From Lacticaseibacillus yichunensis (GTDB lineage Bacteria > Bacillota > Bacilli > Lactobacillales > Lactobacillaceae), in the NCBI RefSeq assembly GCF_003946405.1, contig NZ_RHOG01000019.1, positions 1 to 45,305 of the forward strand: a stretch of 45,305 bases of DNA, given 5' to 3'. Made by a program: the position numbers and the translations under genes. Under the pieces are notes generated by a model, which was not told the origin of the DNA, ran no database searches, and saw nothing but the letters and a program-made list of their open reading frames with translations. How positions within the stretch are numbered: the first letter of the stretch is position 1; the number at the start of each line of letters is the position of its first letter. Below, piece by piece: positions 1-6,708 of the stretch.

Positions 1-77
1 TGAAACACCAAAGCAGCGCAGTCCCGTGTGAATCATGGGATTGCGCTGCTTTTTTGAAATTCTATGAATAATCCAGG
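1..77 (+). mobile_element. 3' end of an IS1380-like insertion sequence, with transcription terminator
   Basis: The window opens on a TGA that could be a transposase stop. It is followed by a strong hairpin with T-run (11-56; arms AGCAGCGCA and TGCGCTGCT, then TTTTTT) and the terminal sequence TGAATAATCCAGG (65-77). The exact reverse complement of that 13-mer ends the IS1380-type element at the right edge (44764-44776), so this is read as the end of a related but different element. Only the end is inside the window, so assignment rests on the shared terminus and on the abrupt truncation of the next gene. Confidence 0.65.
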
Positions 78-283
78 TCAAACTAGGATACAGTCCATCG
101 CAAGCAAGCCGCATCGTTAAGTTAACCAAAGAACAGTTGCTCAAACAAGGCTTTGGATGGTACGGTAAGAAAGGCGTAGACCGTGTTCCAGTGGAAGCAG
201 TAGACGCAGTATTAGGCTTGAAACTAAGCCGACTTGAGGGTGCACCAAGTGGCCTTTCCGCAGTTAAGGAGGAACTATCTTGA
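78..283 (+). pseudogene. DUF3173-like small protein, 5' end lost at the IS junction
   Basis: The reading frame gives about 68 residues (VKLGYSPSQASRIV, then KEQLLKQGFGWYGKKGVDRVP and AVDAVLGLKL) and stops at the TGA at 281-283. I recognise this as the DUF3173 family: small, probably DNA-binding proteins encoded directly upstream of tyrosine integrases in lactic-acid-bacterial integrative elements. No start codon or ribosome binding site remains: the frame runs back into the IS terminus and a TGA at 65-67, so the first dozen or so residues are missing. The stop overlaps the integrase start (TTGA), so the pair was translationally coupled. A role in excision or in integrase control is inference. 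Confidence 0.7.
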
Positions 284-1413
284 CTACGAAAGACCATATT
301 ACCAAACAAGCGGACGGCACTTTTAGCTTCCGCGTAAGCTTAGGAACTGACAAACGGACTGGCAAGCGAATTCAAAAACGTGCCAGCGGCTTCAAAACGA
401 AAACGGAGGCGAAAAAAGCAAGACTAGCCATGTTGGCGACCGGCGTTACTGATGACCAAGACATTAAGCAGACCCGCTTTGGGCCATTCATGGAAGACGT
501 GTTCAAACCTTGGTACAAAACCCAAGTGAAACCACGGACTTACCGGCAACGCGTAACCATGATGGGCGGCCAGCATCTCAAGATGTTTACCGAGATCGCG
601 ATTGACCAAATTCGACCGATCGATATTCAAAGGTGGCAGGTACAGATACTAAAAGTCTGCGAACAATCTTATGCGCGAACCGTCAATATTCTAATTGGCC
701 AAGTGTTAGAGCGTGCCAAAACCTTAGGCATCATCTCCGAAAATGCAGTTCGCATCGTCGGTCTGATTCCTAAGAAGAAAGCGAAAATCAAGTTCTGGAC
801 ACGCGAAGACTTCCAAAAGGTGATTGCCAAAACTGGCACTGACACCTACGAGAAACACTTTGAACGCACGATGTTGTGGTTTATGTTCATGTCAGGCTTA
901 CGAAGCGGTGAAGCGCGGGCATTAAAGTGGACAGACGTTGAGCTCGTTGGCAAGACGGTGAACATCAATAAGACCATGGACTATCACAACCGCAACTGGT
1001 TTGAGACACCAGAGCCAAAGACTGCGGCTAGTCGCCGAACCGTTGCGCTTGATGATGCCACAGTTGCGTGTCTAAGCGCGTGGCAGGTCGCACAAGCGGC
1101 GATGGTGAAATCTGAGTGGGTGTTCTCGCTTAATGGGATTCCCTGCGCTGACCGACGTTTCTTGGGCATCGTGAGTGCCTATAGCACACTCGCAGAAGTT
1201 GAGCGGATTACCGTGCACGGCCTCCGCCACTCGCATGTGTCACTGTTGATCAGTCTCGGTGAGAATCCACTCCAGATTAAAGAACGTCTGGGACATGAGG
1301 ACATCGAAACGACGCTCGGCACTTACGGTCATCTCTACCCCAACAGTAACTTTGAAGTCGCAAAAAAGCTCAACGGGATCTTCTCTGAGGAGGCGCCCGA
1401 TGAGCCAAAATAA
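280..1413 (+). CDS. int: Tyrosine recombinase / phage-type integrase
   Basis: This 377-residue site-specific recombinase would integrate or excise a mobile element. Residues about 1-60 form an AP2-like arm-binding domain (FSFRVSLGTDKRTGKR), about 70-160 a SAM-like core-binding domain, and 170-365 the catalytic domain. The catalytic set is complete: R208 (GLRSGEARAL), K247, H313 and R316 (HGLRHSH), H339 (LGHED) and the nucleophile Y349. The start is a TTG, chosen because TAAGGAGG (265-272) lies 7 nt upstream and no ATG fits. It is coupled to the truncated DUF3173 frame. Codon use is less GC-rich than in the genes to the right, in keeping with transfer. No cargo remains in the window; the element body would have lain to the left. 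The 280-bp gap after it shows no recognised attachment site. Confidence 0.93.
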   Translation: MTTKDHITKQADGTFSFRVSLGTDKRTGKRIQKRASGFKTKTEAKKARLAMLATGVTDDQDIKQTRFGPFMEDVFKPWYKTQVKPRTYRQRVTMMGGQHLKMFTEIAIDQIRPIDIQRWQVQILKVCEQSYARTVNILIGQVLERAKTLGIISENAVRIVGLIPKKKAKIKFWTREDFQKVIAKTGTDTYEKHFERTMLWFMFMSGLRSGEARALKWTDVELVGKTVNINKTMDYHNRNWFETPEPKTAASRRTVALDDATVACLSAWQVAQAAMVKSEWVFSLNGIPCADRRFLGIVSAYSTLAEVERITVHGLRHSHVSLLISLGENPLQIKERLGHEDIETTLGTYGHLYPNSNFEVAKKLNGIFSEEAPDEPK

Positions 1414-1631
1414 TTTGAAAAGGGTCAAAATTGTGCCGCCGTAAAATCGGTGGTGCTAGAAACGTTGATACCGCGGGGCAAGCACGAGATGTGTCATTGT
1501 TCCCGGGAAATACTTCAATCGACGTACTGGCAAAAATGCAACCATTTCGAGAAACGTGAAACTCCAAAACGCAAAGCAAATCGGCCCCTTCACGCTCCCA
1601 AGATCGCGCCAAAAAAATCAGTCCAAAGAAC

Positions 1632-1682
1632 TACTTTACCTGATAGAGTAGCCGGGGTATGATAACTGCATCAGGTAAAGTA
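1632..1682. promoter_or_regulatory. PadR operator/promoter: 13-bp inverted repeat
   Basis: TACTTTACCTGAT (1632-1644) is repeated exactly in inverse orientation as ATCAGGTAAAGTA (1670-1682). The arms enclose a -10-like TATGAT (1659-1664), and the right arm abuts the PadR ribosome binding site. The left part, TACT-N11-AGTA (1632-1650), matches the layout of a site upstream of the second PadR gene (37934-37952). Autoregulation by the adjacent PadR protein is inferred from position and symmetry. Confidence 0.65.
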
Positions 1683-1696
1683 AAGGAGGCGGCGCC

Positions 1697-2023
1697 ATGC
1701 TTTCCAGCGACAGCATTCGCGGGTATAATGATGCGATGATCCTGACCGTTTTGGCGCGCGGCGATTCGTATGGCTATCAGATCGCCAAGCAGATCGCGGC
1801 CAACAGTCAAGACGCCTATTCGATGCGCGAGACCACCCTGTATTCTGTCCTGACGCGTCTGGTCAAGGACGGCTTGATCGAAGCTTACCCAGGCGAGATC
1901 AGTTACGGCCGCCCGCGCACCTATTACCACATGACCGCCAGCGGCCATCAGTACTTAGCGGACAAAAAGGCTGAGTGGCAGGAGTTAAAGACCGTCGTTG
2001 ACCGCTTTTTAATGGAGGAGTAG
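1697..2023 (+). CDS. PadR family transcriptional regulator
   Basis: A 108-residue winged-helix repressor of the short PadR type. The core runs from about residue 8 (GYNDAMILTVLARGDSYGYQ) through the recognition helix (ETTLYSVLTRLVKDGLI) and wing (GRPRTYYHMTASG) to a C-terminal dimerisation helix. The ATG follows AAAGGAGG at 1682-1689, and its promoter lies within an inverted repeat that is the likely operator. The gene is followed after 2 nt by a HAAS-domain membrane protein, a very common PadR partner in Firmicutes. Such pairs usually respond to envelope stress or toxic compounds; the ligand here is unknown. A second PadR-HAAS pair occurs at 35454-37895. Confidence 0.9.
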   Translation: MLSSDSIRGYNDAMILTVLARGDSYGYQIAKQIAANSQDAYSMRETTLYSVLTRLVKDGLIEAYPGEISYGRPRTYYHMTASGHQYLADKKAEWQELKTVVDRFLMEE

Positions 2024-2025
2024 CC

Positions 2026-2880
2026 ATGGATTCACTCAAATCATACTTAGATTATGTTTTCAGCAGCATCCCGCAGTCCGACGCCGCCGCGCGCGCCAAA
2101 CAGGACCTACTGGACATGATGACCGACCATTATCATGAAGAGCTTGCAAAGGGAAAAAGTGAAACGGACGCGGTTGCGTCGGCCATCGCCTCTCTGGGCA
2201 GTGTCGACGAGTTGCGCGCCACGCTCGATACGCTTGGCAACGACCAATCCCAAGCTAGCGCATCGCCGACCAGTGACTTCGACGAAGAAACGGGCGATTT
2301 CACCAACACGACGAGCACCGATTCAAAAATCGATTCCGACACCTCCAACGGCGCGTTCAATCCCGAAGACGCCGAGGCTTATTGGGCAAAAAGTGAGCGG
2401 TTCGCCCGGATGTTGTCGATCGGCATCGCCTTGACGATCGCTGCCATGGGCCTGGCGATCATGGCTGACTATACCCGCAGCAATTGGTTTTTCAACATGC
2501 TCGGCATCGATCCGGATGGTCTGGTGGCGATGGTCCTGCTCGGCGGCTGGGCGGTGGGCGTGGCGCTGATCGTCCGCGCCGGCCTCAACCGCCGCGGTGA
2601 TAACGAATGGCTATATGAACATTGGCCGATTGCAAACGCCACATTCAAGGCTGCTCTTGCGCGGCGCGACAGTTACCACAACGCCTACACGACCGGTTTG
2701 ACTGGCGGCATCGTCATGTGCATTTTGTCCATCGCGGCACCGGCCATGGATGGCTCCGACGCCGGAGCCGGTCTGTTCTTCCTGTTCGTTGCGATTGGCG
2801 TGTACTTCATCGTCTATGTCGGCTTGGTCAACAGCTCCTTCAAGCGCGTGCTCGAAGCCGCCAAGCGCCCCTATATCTGA
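2026..2880 (+). CDS. HAAS-domain (DUF1700-like) integral membrane protein
   Basis: This 284-residue protein has an N-terminal HAAS-type helical domain (about 1-75, with the LLDMMTDHYHEELAKG and AIASLGSVDELRATL segments). An acidic, Ser/Thr-rich linker (about 80-125) follows. The C-terminal half has four hydrophobic segments (roughly 130-150, 165-185, 222-240 and 245-265) that should be membrane helices. The gene starts 2 nt after the PadR stop, so the two are one operon. Proteins of this layout are thought to partner the neighbouring PadR repressor, but no enzymatic activity is known. A bidirectional terminator closes the operon. Function beyond the family association is unknown. Confidence 0.8.
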   Translation: MDSLKSYLDYVFSSIPQSDAAARAKQDLLDMMTDHYHEELAKGKSETDAVASAIASLGSVDELRATLDTLGNDQSQASASPTSDFDEETGDFTNTTSTDSKIDSDTSNGAFNPEDAEAYWAKSERFARMLSIGIALTIAAMGLAIMADYTRSNWFFNMLGIDPDGLVAMVLLGGWAVGVALIVRAGLNRRGDNEWLYEHWPIANATFKAALARRDSYHNAYTTGLTGGIVMCILSIAAPAMDGSDAGAGLFFLFVAIGVYFIVYVGLVNSSFKRVLEAAKRPYI

Positions 2881-2893
2881 TACTGATACAAAA

Positions 2894-2938
2894 AAATGGG
2901 TGGCCCGTCATCAATATCGATGCGGACCACCCATTTGT
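2894..2938. terminator. Bidirectional terminator between convergent genes
   Basis: ATGGGTGG (2895-2902) pairs with CCACCCAT near 2928-2935, with further pairing inward and an A-run on the left. It lies between the HAAS gene (+) and the nitronate monooxygenase-like gene (-). Confidence 0.75.
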
Positions 2939-2947
2939 ATAAATCGC

Positions 2948-3841
2948 TTATATCACTTCTGGAAATAATCGGGCGACGATCGCCGCAGCGGATTCCCGCT
3001 TGGTGATCAGCCCTGCGACCTGGCCAGCCATCAAGGTGCCATGATCGACATCCCCATTGATTGCGCGGGTCAAGCTGCCGTCCGTCAGCACCTGCAATTC
3101 GGCTGGCGTTGCCCCGGCGGCTTCCTTCGCCAGATAAGCCGTCGTCAACGCATTTTTCAAACTTCGAACTGCATCGCCTGTGGTGCGGCCCGTCACGACG
3201 GTATCGGTATCTGTTGCCGCAATAACGGCGTCTTTGTAAGCATCGCTGATTGGCGTCTCATCGGCCGCCAAAAATGCGGTGCCGACTTGCACGCCACTTG
3301 CGCCCAAGGCAAACGCGGCCCCGACCCCTTCCGCATCCGCGATACCGCCTGCCGCAAAAACAGGCAAGTCCACCGCGGCGGCGACTTGGCGCACCAGACT
3401 AAAGGTCGTTTCGGTGCCGATGTGGCCGCCGGATTCCATCCCCTCGGCAACCAGCGCATCGACGCCAAGCGCGGCCATTTTTTTTGCCACCTTGACCGAC
3501 GGAATCACGGCCACTATCTTGGTGCCGGCCTCATGCAGCGCCTCGGCGAACAGCTTGGGCGTGCCTGCGCTCGTGGTCACAACTGGCACAGGATGGGCGA
3601 TCAGGTACGGCACCAGCTCCGCGATGTTGCCTTGTTGCAACATCAAGTTCACCGCAAACGGCTGATCCGTGGCCGAGCGCACCTCGGCAATCGCCGCCGC
3701 GAGCGTTTCTGGCGTTTGGCCAACGGTGGTCAACACGCCCAATCCGCCTGCGCGGCTGACCGCGGCGACAAGGGCCGGTGTGGATATTTGCGCCAATGCC
3801 CCTTGAATCAGGGGCAGGCGGGTGCCAATAATTGATGTCAT
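2948..3841 (-). CDS. FMN-dependent nitronate monooxygenase / FabK-like oxidoreductase
   Basis: A 297-residue TIM-barrel flavoprotein of the 2-nitropropane dioxygenase family. The N-terminus (RLPLIQGALAQISTPALVAA), the mid-barrel GMESGGHIG, and the FMN-phosphate segments AAGGIADAEGVGAAFALGA and GVQVGTAFLA are typical. Family members oxidise alkyl nitronates or reduce enoyl-ACP (FabK). This gene stands alone rather than in a fab cluster, so a nitronate monooxygenase-type role is more likely. The ATG at 3841 was preferred over upstream in-frame codons because GGAGGAAAT precedes it and the extra N-terminal residues look non-coding. A promoter (TTGCAC-16-TAGAAT) lies upstream, divergent from the aldo/keto reductase gene. 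Confidence 0.87.
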   Translation of the reverse strand: MTSIIGTRLPLIQGALAQISTPALVAAVSRAGGLGVLTTVGQTPETLAAAIAEVRSATDQPFAVNLMLQQGNIAELVPYLIAHPVPVVTTSAGTPKLFAEALHEAGTKIVAVIPSVKVAKKMAALGVDALVAEGMESGGHIGTETTFSLVRQVAAAVDLPVFAAGGIADAEGVGAAFALGASGVQVGTAFLAADETPISDAYKDAVIAATDTDTVVTGRTTGDAVRSLKNALTTAYLAKEAAGATPAELQVLTDGSLTRAINGDVDHGTLMAGQVAGLITKRESAAAIVARLFPEVI

Positions 3842-3863
3842 AAAAATATTTCCTCCGCTCTTT

Positions 3864-3891
3864 ATTCTAGCGGAACATCCATTTCGTGCAA
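3864..3891 (-). promoter_or_regulatory. Promoter of the FMN oxidoreductase gene
   Basis: On the minus strand TTGCAC (3886-3891) and TAGAAT (3864-3869) are 16 bp apart, with a Shine-Dalgarno sequence immediately downstream. Confidence 0.6.
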
Positions 3892-3896
3892 GCGTA

Positions 3897-3925
3897 TTCG
3901 CATGAGGAGGCAATGAACATATAAT
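3897..3925 (+). promoter_or_regulatory. Promoter of the aldo/keto reductase gene, very close to its start codon
   Basis: TTCGCA (3897-3902), 17 bp, then consensus TATAAT (3920-3925). The ATG at 3930 begins only 4 nt after the -10 box, so the transcript would be leaderless or nearly so. An AGGAGG lies upstream of the -10 and would not be in that RNA. Confidence 0.5.
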
Positions 3926-3929
3926 TAAA

Positions 3930-4760
3930 ATGATCACACTGGCCGGCCAGCAAGTTCCGCAACTCGGCCTCGGCACATGGGGCCTCGGCGAAAACACCGC
4001 TACCTCGGGCCCCGCCCTCGCCGCGTTGCAGGCAGGCATTTCTGCCGGGGCGACGGTCATCGATACCGCGGAAATGTATGGCGACGGGGCCGCCGAAACG
4101 CTGGTGGGGCGGCTTTGGCAAACGGTGCCGCGCGATCGCGTTTTTTTGATCTCGAAATTTTACCCTTGGCACGCGACTCCCACCGCAATGCGATGCGCCC
4201 TGCTCAATAGTTTGCGCCGACTGAAAACAGACTATCTGGACCTCTACCTCCTGCATTGGCCAGGCGACAGCCCGCTGGCCGCCACGGTGCAAGGACTCAA
4301 CGCACTGAAAAAAGAAGGCCTGATCCGAGCATATGGGGTCTCCAATTTTGATGTCGCCGATGTTCAAAAATGGCAGGCCGTACCAGATGCGACCCTGACC
4401 GCCAACGAGGTCCTCTACAACGTCGCCGAACGTGGCATCGAGTTTGACCTTCTGCCCCGCCACCGCCAGCACGGCATCACCACCATCGGCTACTCCCCAT
4501 TCAATTCTGGAAACGGCGACAGCATTCCCATCCCAGACTCCCTCAAAGCCCTCGCCGCGGAAAAGGGCGTCACAGTCCACCAGCTTTTGTTGGCCTGGAC
4601 GATGCGTGATGATGTCTTGAGCATTCCCAAGGCCAGCACAGTCGCGCATATGACCGCCAATTTGGCCGCGATCGCTCTGACGCTTTCGCCCACCGACCTG
4701 GCCCGCATCGACCAGCTTTTTCCCGGGCCGACCCGCAAAATGCCGTTGCACGAGATCTGA
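3930..4760 (+). CDS. Aldo/keto reductase
   Basis: A 276-residue NADPH-dependent oxidoreductase with an (alpha/beta)8 barrel that reduces aldehydes and ketones. The catalytic tetrad is visible as D45 and Y50 (VIDTAEMYGDG), K76 (LISKFYPWH) and H109 (DLYLLHWPG). The C-terminal cofactor region (SIPKASTVAHMTANL) is also typical. It is divergent from the FMN oxidoreductase gene. The ATG lies 4 nt after a consensus TATAAT, with no conventional ribosome binding site at normal spacing: the AGGAGG at 3905-3910 is about 20 nt away. The physiological substrate cannot be read from sequence. No convincing terminator follows. Confidence 0.92.
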   Translation: MITLAGQQVPQLGLGTWGLGENTATSGPALAALQAGISAGATVIDTAEMYGDGAAETLVGRLWQTVPRDRVFLISKFYPWHATPTAMRCALLNSLRRLKTDYLDLYLLHWPGDSPLAATVQGLNALKKEGLIRAYGVSNFDVADVQKWQAVPDATLTANEVLYNVAERGIEFDLLPRHRQHGITTIGYSPFNSGNGDSIPIPDSLKALAAEKGVTVHQLLLAWTMRDDVLSIPKASTVAHMTANLAAIALTLSPTDLARIDQLFPGPTRKMPLHEI

Positions 4761-4844
4761 TTTTTCCACCCGGCCTGGGCCCGAGTGCTTAACCCAGACA
4801 TTTGGCGAGGCGCGTGATACACTTGCTCTGAAAGGAGTGATCAC

Positions 4845-5285
4845 ATGTCAGAAGTCTCTTTGTATCATACGTATGTTCAAAACCATAACGGGCTCACCGG
4901 CACCAGCTTCGTTGAAGGCGACGAAGGCCTGGCGCTTGGCGTGTCGAGTTCCCTGATCAAGGCGCCCGGCACCAATCCGGAACAATTCATCGGCTTTGCC
5001 CTGGCGACCTGTTTCAACGCCACGATTCGCCTAGTCGAAGCGCGTGAAAAAACGGCCGAGGATTCCGCGCTTCGGGTGCGGGTGGATATCGTCAAGGACG
5101 ACCCCGGCTACAAATTTTTGGTCACGGCCCTGATTGCGATGACGGAACACGAGCGCCAAGACGCTGAACACATCATCGCCGTTGCGCTGGACGAATGCCC
5201 GGTTGCCAAGCTGCTCAAAGACAACGAGAATGTGGTCTTCCGGCTGGTCGATGACCTGAACGCGGAACCCGTGCTCGGCGAATAA
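4845..5285 (+). CDS. OsmC/Ohr family peroxide reductase
   Basis: A 146-residue cytoplasmic thiol peroxidase-like protein. Family members reduce organic hydroperoxides using two conserved cysteines, seen here as C56 (ATCFNATI) and C118 (LDECPVAKLL), with the NPEQ segment before the first. Length is normal for the family. The ATG follows AAAGGAGTGATC. It stands alone between the aldo/keto reductase and a bidirectional terminator, and no OhrR-type regulator is adjacent. The choice between the Ohr and OsmC subgroups is open. Confidence 0.88.
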   Translation: MSEVSLYHTYVQNHNGLTGTSFVEGDEGLALGVSSSLIKAPGTNPEQFIGFALATCFNATIRLVEAREKTAEDSALRVRVDIVKDDPGYKFLVTALIAMTEHERQDAEHIIAVALDECPVAKLLKDNENVVFRLVDDLNAEPVLGE

Positions 5286-5325
5286 GCAACATGACAGCGT
5301 ACTGATGTTGCACACAATTTAAGTT

Positions 5326-5387
5326 AAAAAAACCGTGTCACTTCGCCATTTTCAGCTGAAAAATGGGAGGCGACACGGTTTTTTTCT
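5326..5387. terminator. Bidirectional terminator
   Basis: AAACCGTGTC and GACACGGTTT form the stem, with CGCCATTTT/AAAATGG(A)GGCG extending it. It has A- and T-runs on both sides, serving the OsmC gene (+) and the matrixin gene (-). A second inverted repeat, GCAACAT/ATGTTGC, sits just upstream (5286-5311). Confidence 0.85.
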
Positions 5388-5425
5388 TCTATTAATAGGG
5401 CTCCTTGCAAGGCCCACCAGCGTTC

Positions 5426-6139
5426 CTATTGATACAGCGACTTCAAGGCGGCGAGATCCGCGGCGGACAGTTGCGTCAGGCCCTCATCCGTCGGGTACAT
5501 CACCGACCGCGCATCCGTGCTGTGATCGAGGCCGAGCGCATGACCGAGCTCGTGAATGGCGACCGACGCGCTGAGCTGGCCGGTGTGGGAGACGTTGAGC
5601 TTGGCCATCGCGTGATTGATCATCACCGAGCCGATGCGCGTGATGCGCGGCCCGCCGACCCCGAGCTCGACCGAATTCGCCGCGACCTGCCCTGCCTTTT
5701 GATAGGTGGAAAAAGTGATCGCGCTATCCTGCCACTGGCCTTCGCCGGCGATCAATTTCACGATGCCCGTCGCGTTGTAGACCGCCACCGCCTTTTCAAA
5801 CATGGCCTTGGTCCGCGCATCCACCGAGTCATCAAATTGATAATAGTAGGTCGCCTTCAACTTACCTTGATGCATAATGGAAAAAGTCGGGGTCAGCGCG
5901 CTGTCGGCCTGGTCCTGAGCAAAATCGGCGTTACTGTTTTCTGTTTTGGCCGCAGTCGCAGCCGTGCTGGTAGTGTCGGTGATCAGGGCGGGCACGCCCT
6001 TCAAGATATCCTGGCTCAGTGCGGCGAGGCGCGAGGCGGCAGCGTCCTGCCAGGTCTGGGGGATCACGATCCAGCCGTTGTACAGGGCGAACGCGCCGCC
6101 AAGCAGGATGGTCCAGCCGAGTGCTTTTCTTGCCTTCAC
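5426..6139 (-). CDS. Membrane-anchored matrixin-type zinc metalloprotease
   Basis: This 237-residue protein has one N-terminal hydrophobic segment (about 6-26, WTILLGGAFALYNGWIVIP) that anchors it with the catalytic domain outside. A Ser/Thr/Ala linker follows, then a matrixin domain. The zinc site is complete: HELGHALGLDH (H196, H200, H206, with E197 catalytic), followed by the Met-turn SVMYP. The GTG at 6139 was chosen because AGGAGG lies 8 nt upstream; the longer frame reaches back into a repeat element. Such small predicted proteases in lactobacilli have no established substrate. It stands alone, and repeat A1 lies about 130 bp upstream. Confidence 0.85.
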   Translation of the reverse strand: MKARKALGWTILLGGAFALYNGWIVIPQTWQDAAASRLAALSQDILKGVPALITDTTSTAATAAKTENSNADFAQDQADSALTPTFSIMHQGKLKATYYYQFDDSVDARTKAMFEKAVAVYNATGIVKLIAGEGQWQDSAITFSTYQKAGQVAANSVELGVGGPRITRIGSVMINHAMAKLNVSHTGQLSASVAIHELGHALGLDHSTDARSVMYPTDEGLTQLSAADLAALKSLYQ

Positions 6140-6267
6140 CGCGTTCACCTCCTTGTCTTTCTGCGGGTTGTTTTCTGCTATTATGGCAGGCGCTGGCTTG
6201 GCTGTCGAGAGGGGTGACGGTTTCTTAACATTCCGGCAAATTCCAAGCTTCTTTCTCGTGTGAAACT

Positions 6268-6428
6268 CCGGGTGTCCTCCGGCCAGAAATGGCTGGAACG
6301 CTCCCAGGCAACTTTGAGCCCGCGAAAGACGCGGTCTCAAAGCTTACCTTCGGTGTTAGCGGCAAGCCGCTAACACCGACGAGGGGGCTGAGCCATTTCT
6401 GGCCTCCAGACACCCTCACATCCAGCAT
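6268..6428 (+). repeat. Structured repeat family A, copy A1 (short form)
   Basis: About 160 bp running from CCGGGTG to CATCCAGC. An outer stem (GGCCAGAAATGGCT / AGCCATTTCTGGCC) encloses a stem CTTTGAG / CTCAAAG (with inner CCGCG/CGCGG) and a perfect apical hairpin GGTGTTAGCGG / CCGCTAACACC. Three other copies lie at 23831, 25585 and 29840. This copy sits between the matrixin gene start and the ABC permease terminator. Confidence 0.85.
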
Positions 6429-6664
6429 TGCTTATTATCTTGACGTCAGAATTGACTCTCTTTTCAGACCAAGTTGCCCATCAATTACCAACTCAGCAAA
6501 CACAACCCAGTCAGGGGAGCATCCGAGAATCTTCAGTTTTTTGAAGAGGACCGCCCCTTTCAAGTGGCTCCCCTGCTCACCAACTCAACTATAACCTGCG
6601 CAGGCCGCCATCCCGCATCGCGTCCGTCCTGCCAGCGCGCCGCGATTTCCCCTCATTTTCCCAT
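6429..6664. other. Non-coding stretch with one long hairpin
   Basis: No credible gene. The only structure seen is CAGGGGAGC (6512-6520) pairing exactly with GCTCCCCTG (6567-6575). Inside it is a small CTTCA/TTGAAG hairpin. There is no T-run after the outer stem, so it is not a standard terminator. Confidence 0.4.
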
Positions 6665-6705
6665 AAAAAAATCGGCACCTCTCCACCAGAAAGGCGCCGA
6701 CTGTT
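6665..6705 (-). terminator. Terminator of the ABC exporter operon
   Basis: On the minus strand CGGCGCCT pairs with AGGTGCCG and is followed by a run of seven T. Confidence 0.85.
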
Positions 6706-6708
6706 TGA

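Noticed and set aside
1414-1631. Attachment site after the integrase
   Set aside because: Only an imperfect GCCGCCG/CGGTGGT repeat near 1436-1455; no tRNA or matching direct repeat is in the window.
3867-4844. 325-codon minus-strand frame opposite the aldo/keto reductase
   Set aside because: The plus strand has the complete catalytic tetrad; the minus frame is a shadow.
5405-5574. Short reading frames after the OsmC terminator
   Set aside because: Antisense to the matrixin 3' end; no ribosome binding site.
5405-6217. 270-codon frame opposite the matrixin gene
   Set aside because: The minus strand encodes an intact HELGHALGLDH zinc site; the plus frame has no motif or start signal.
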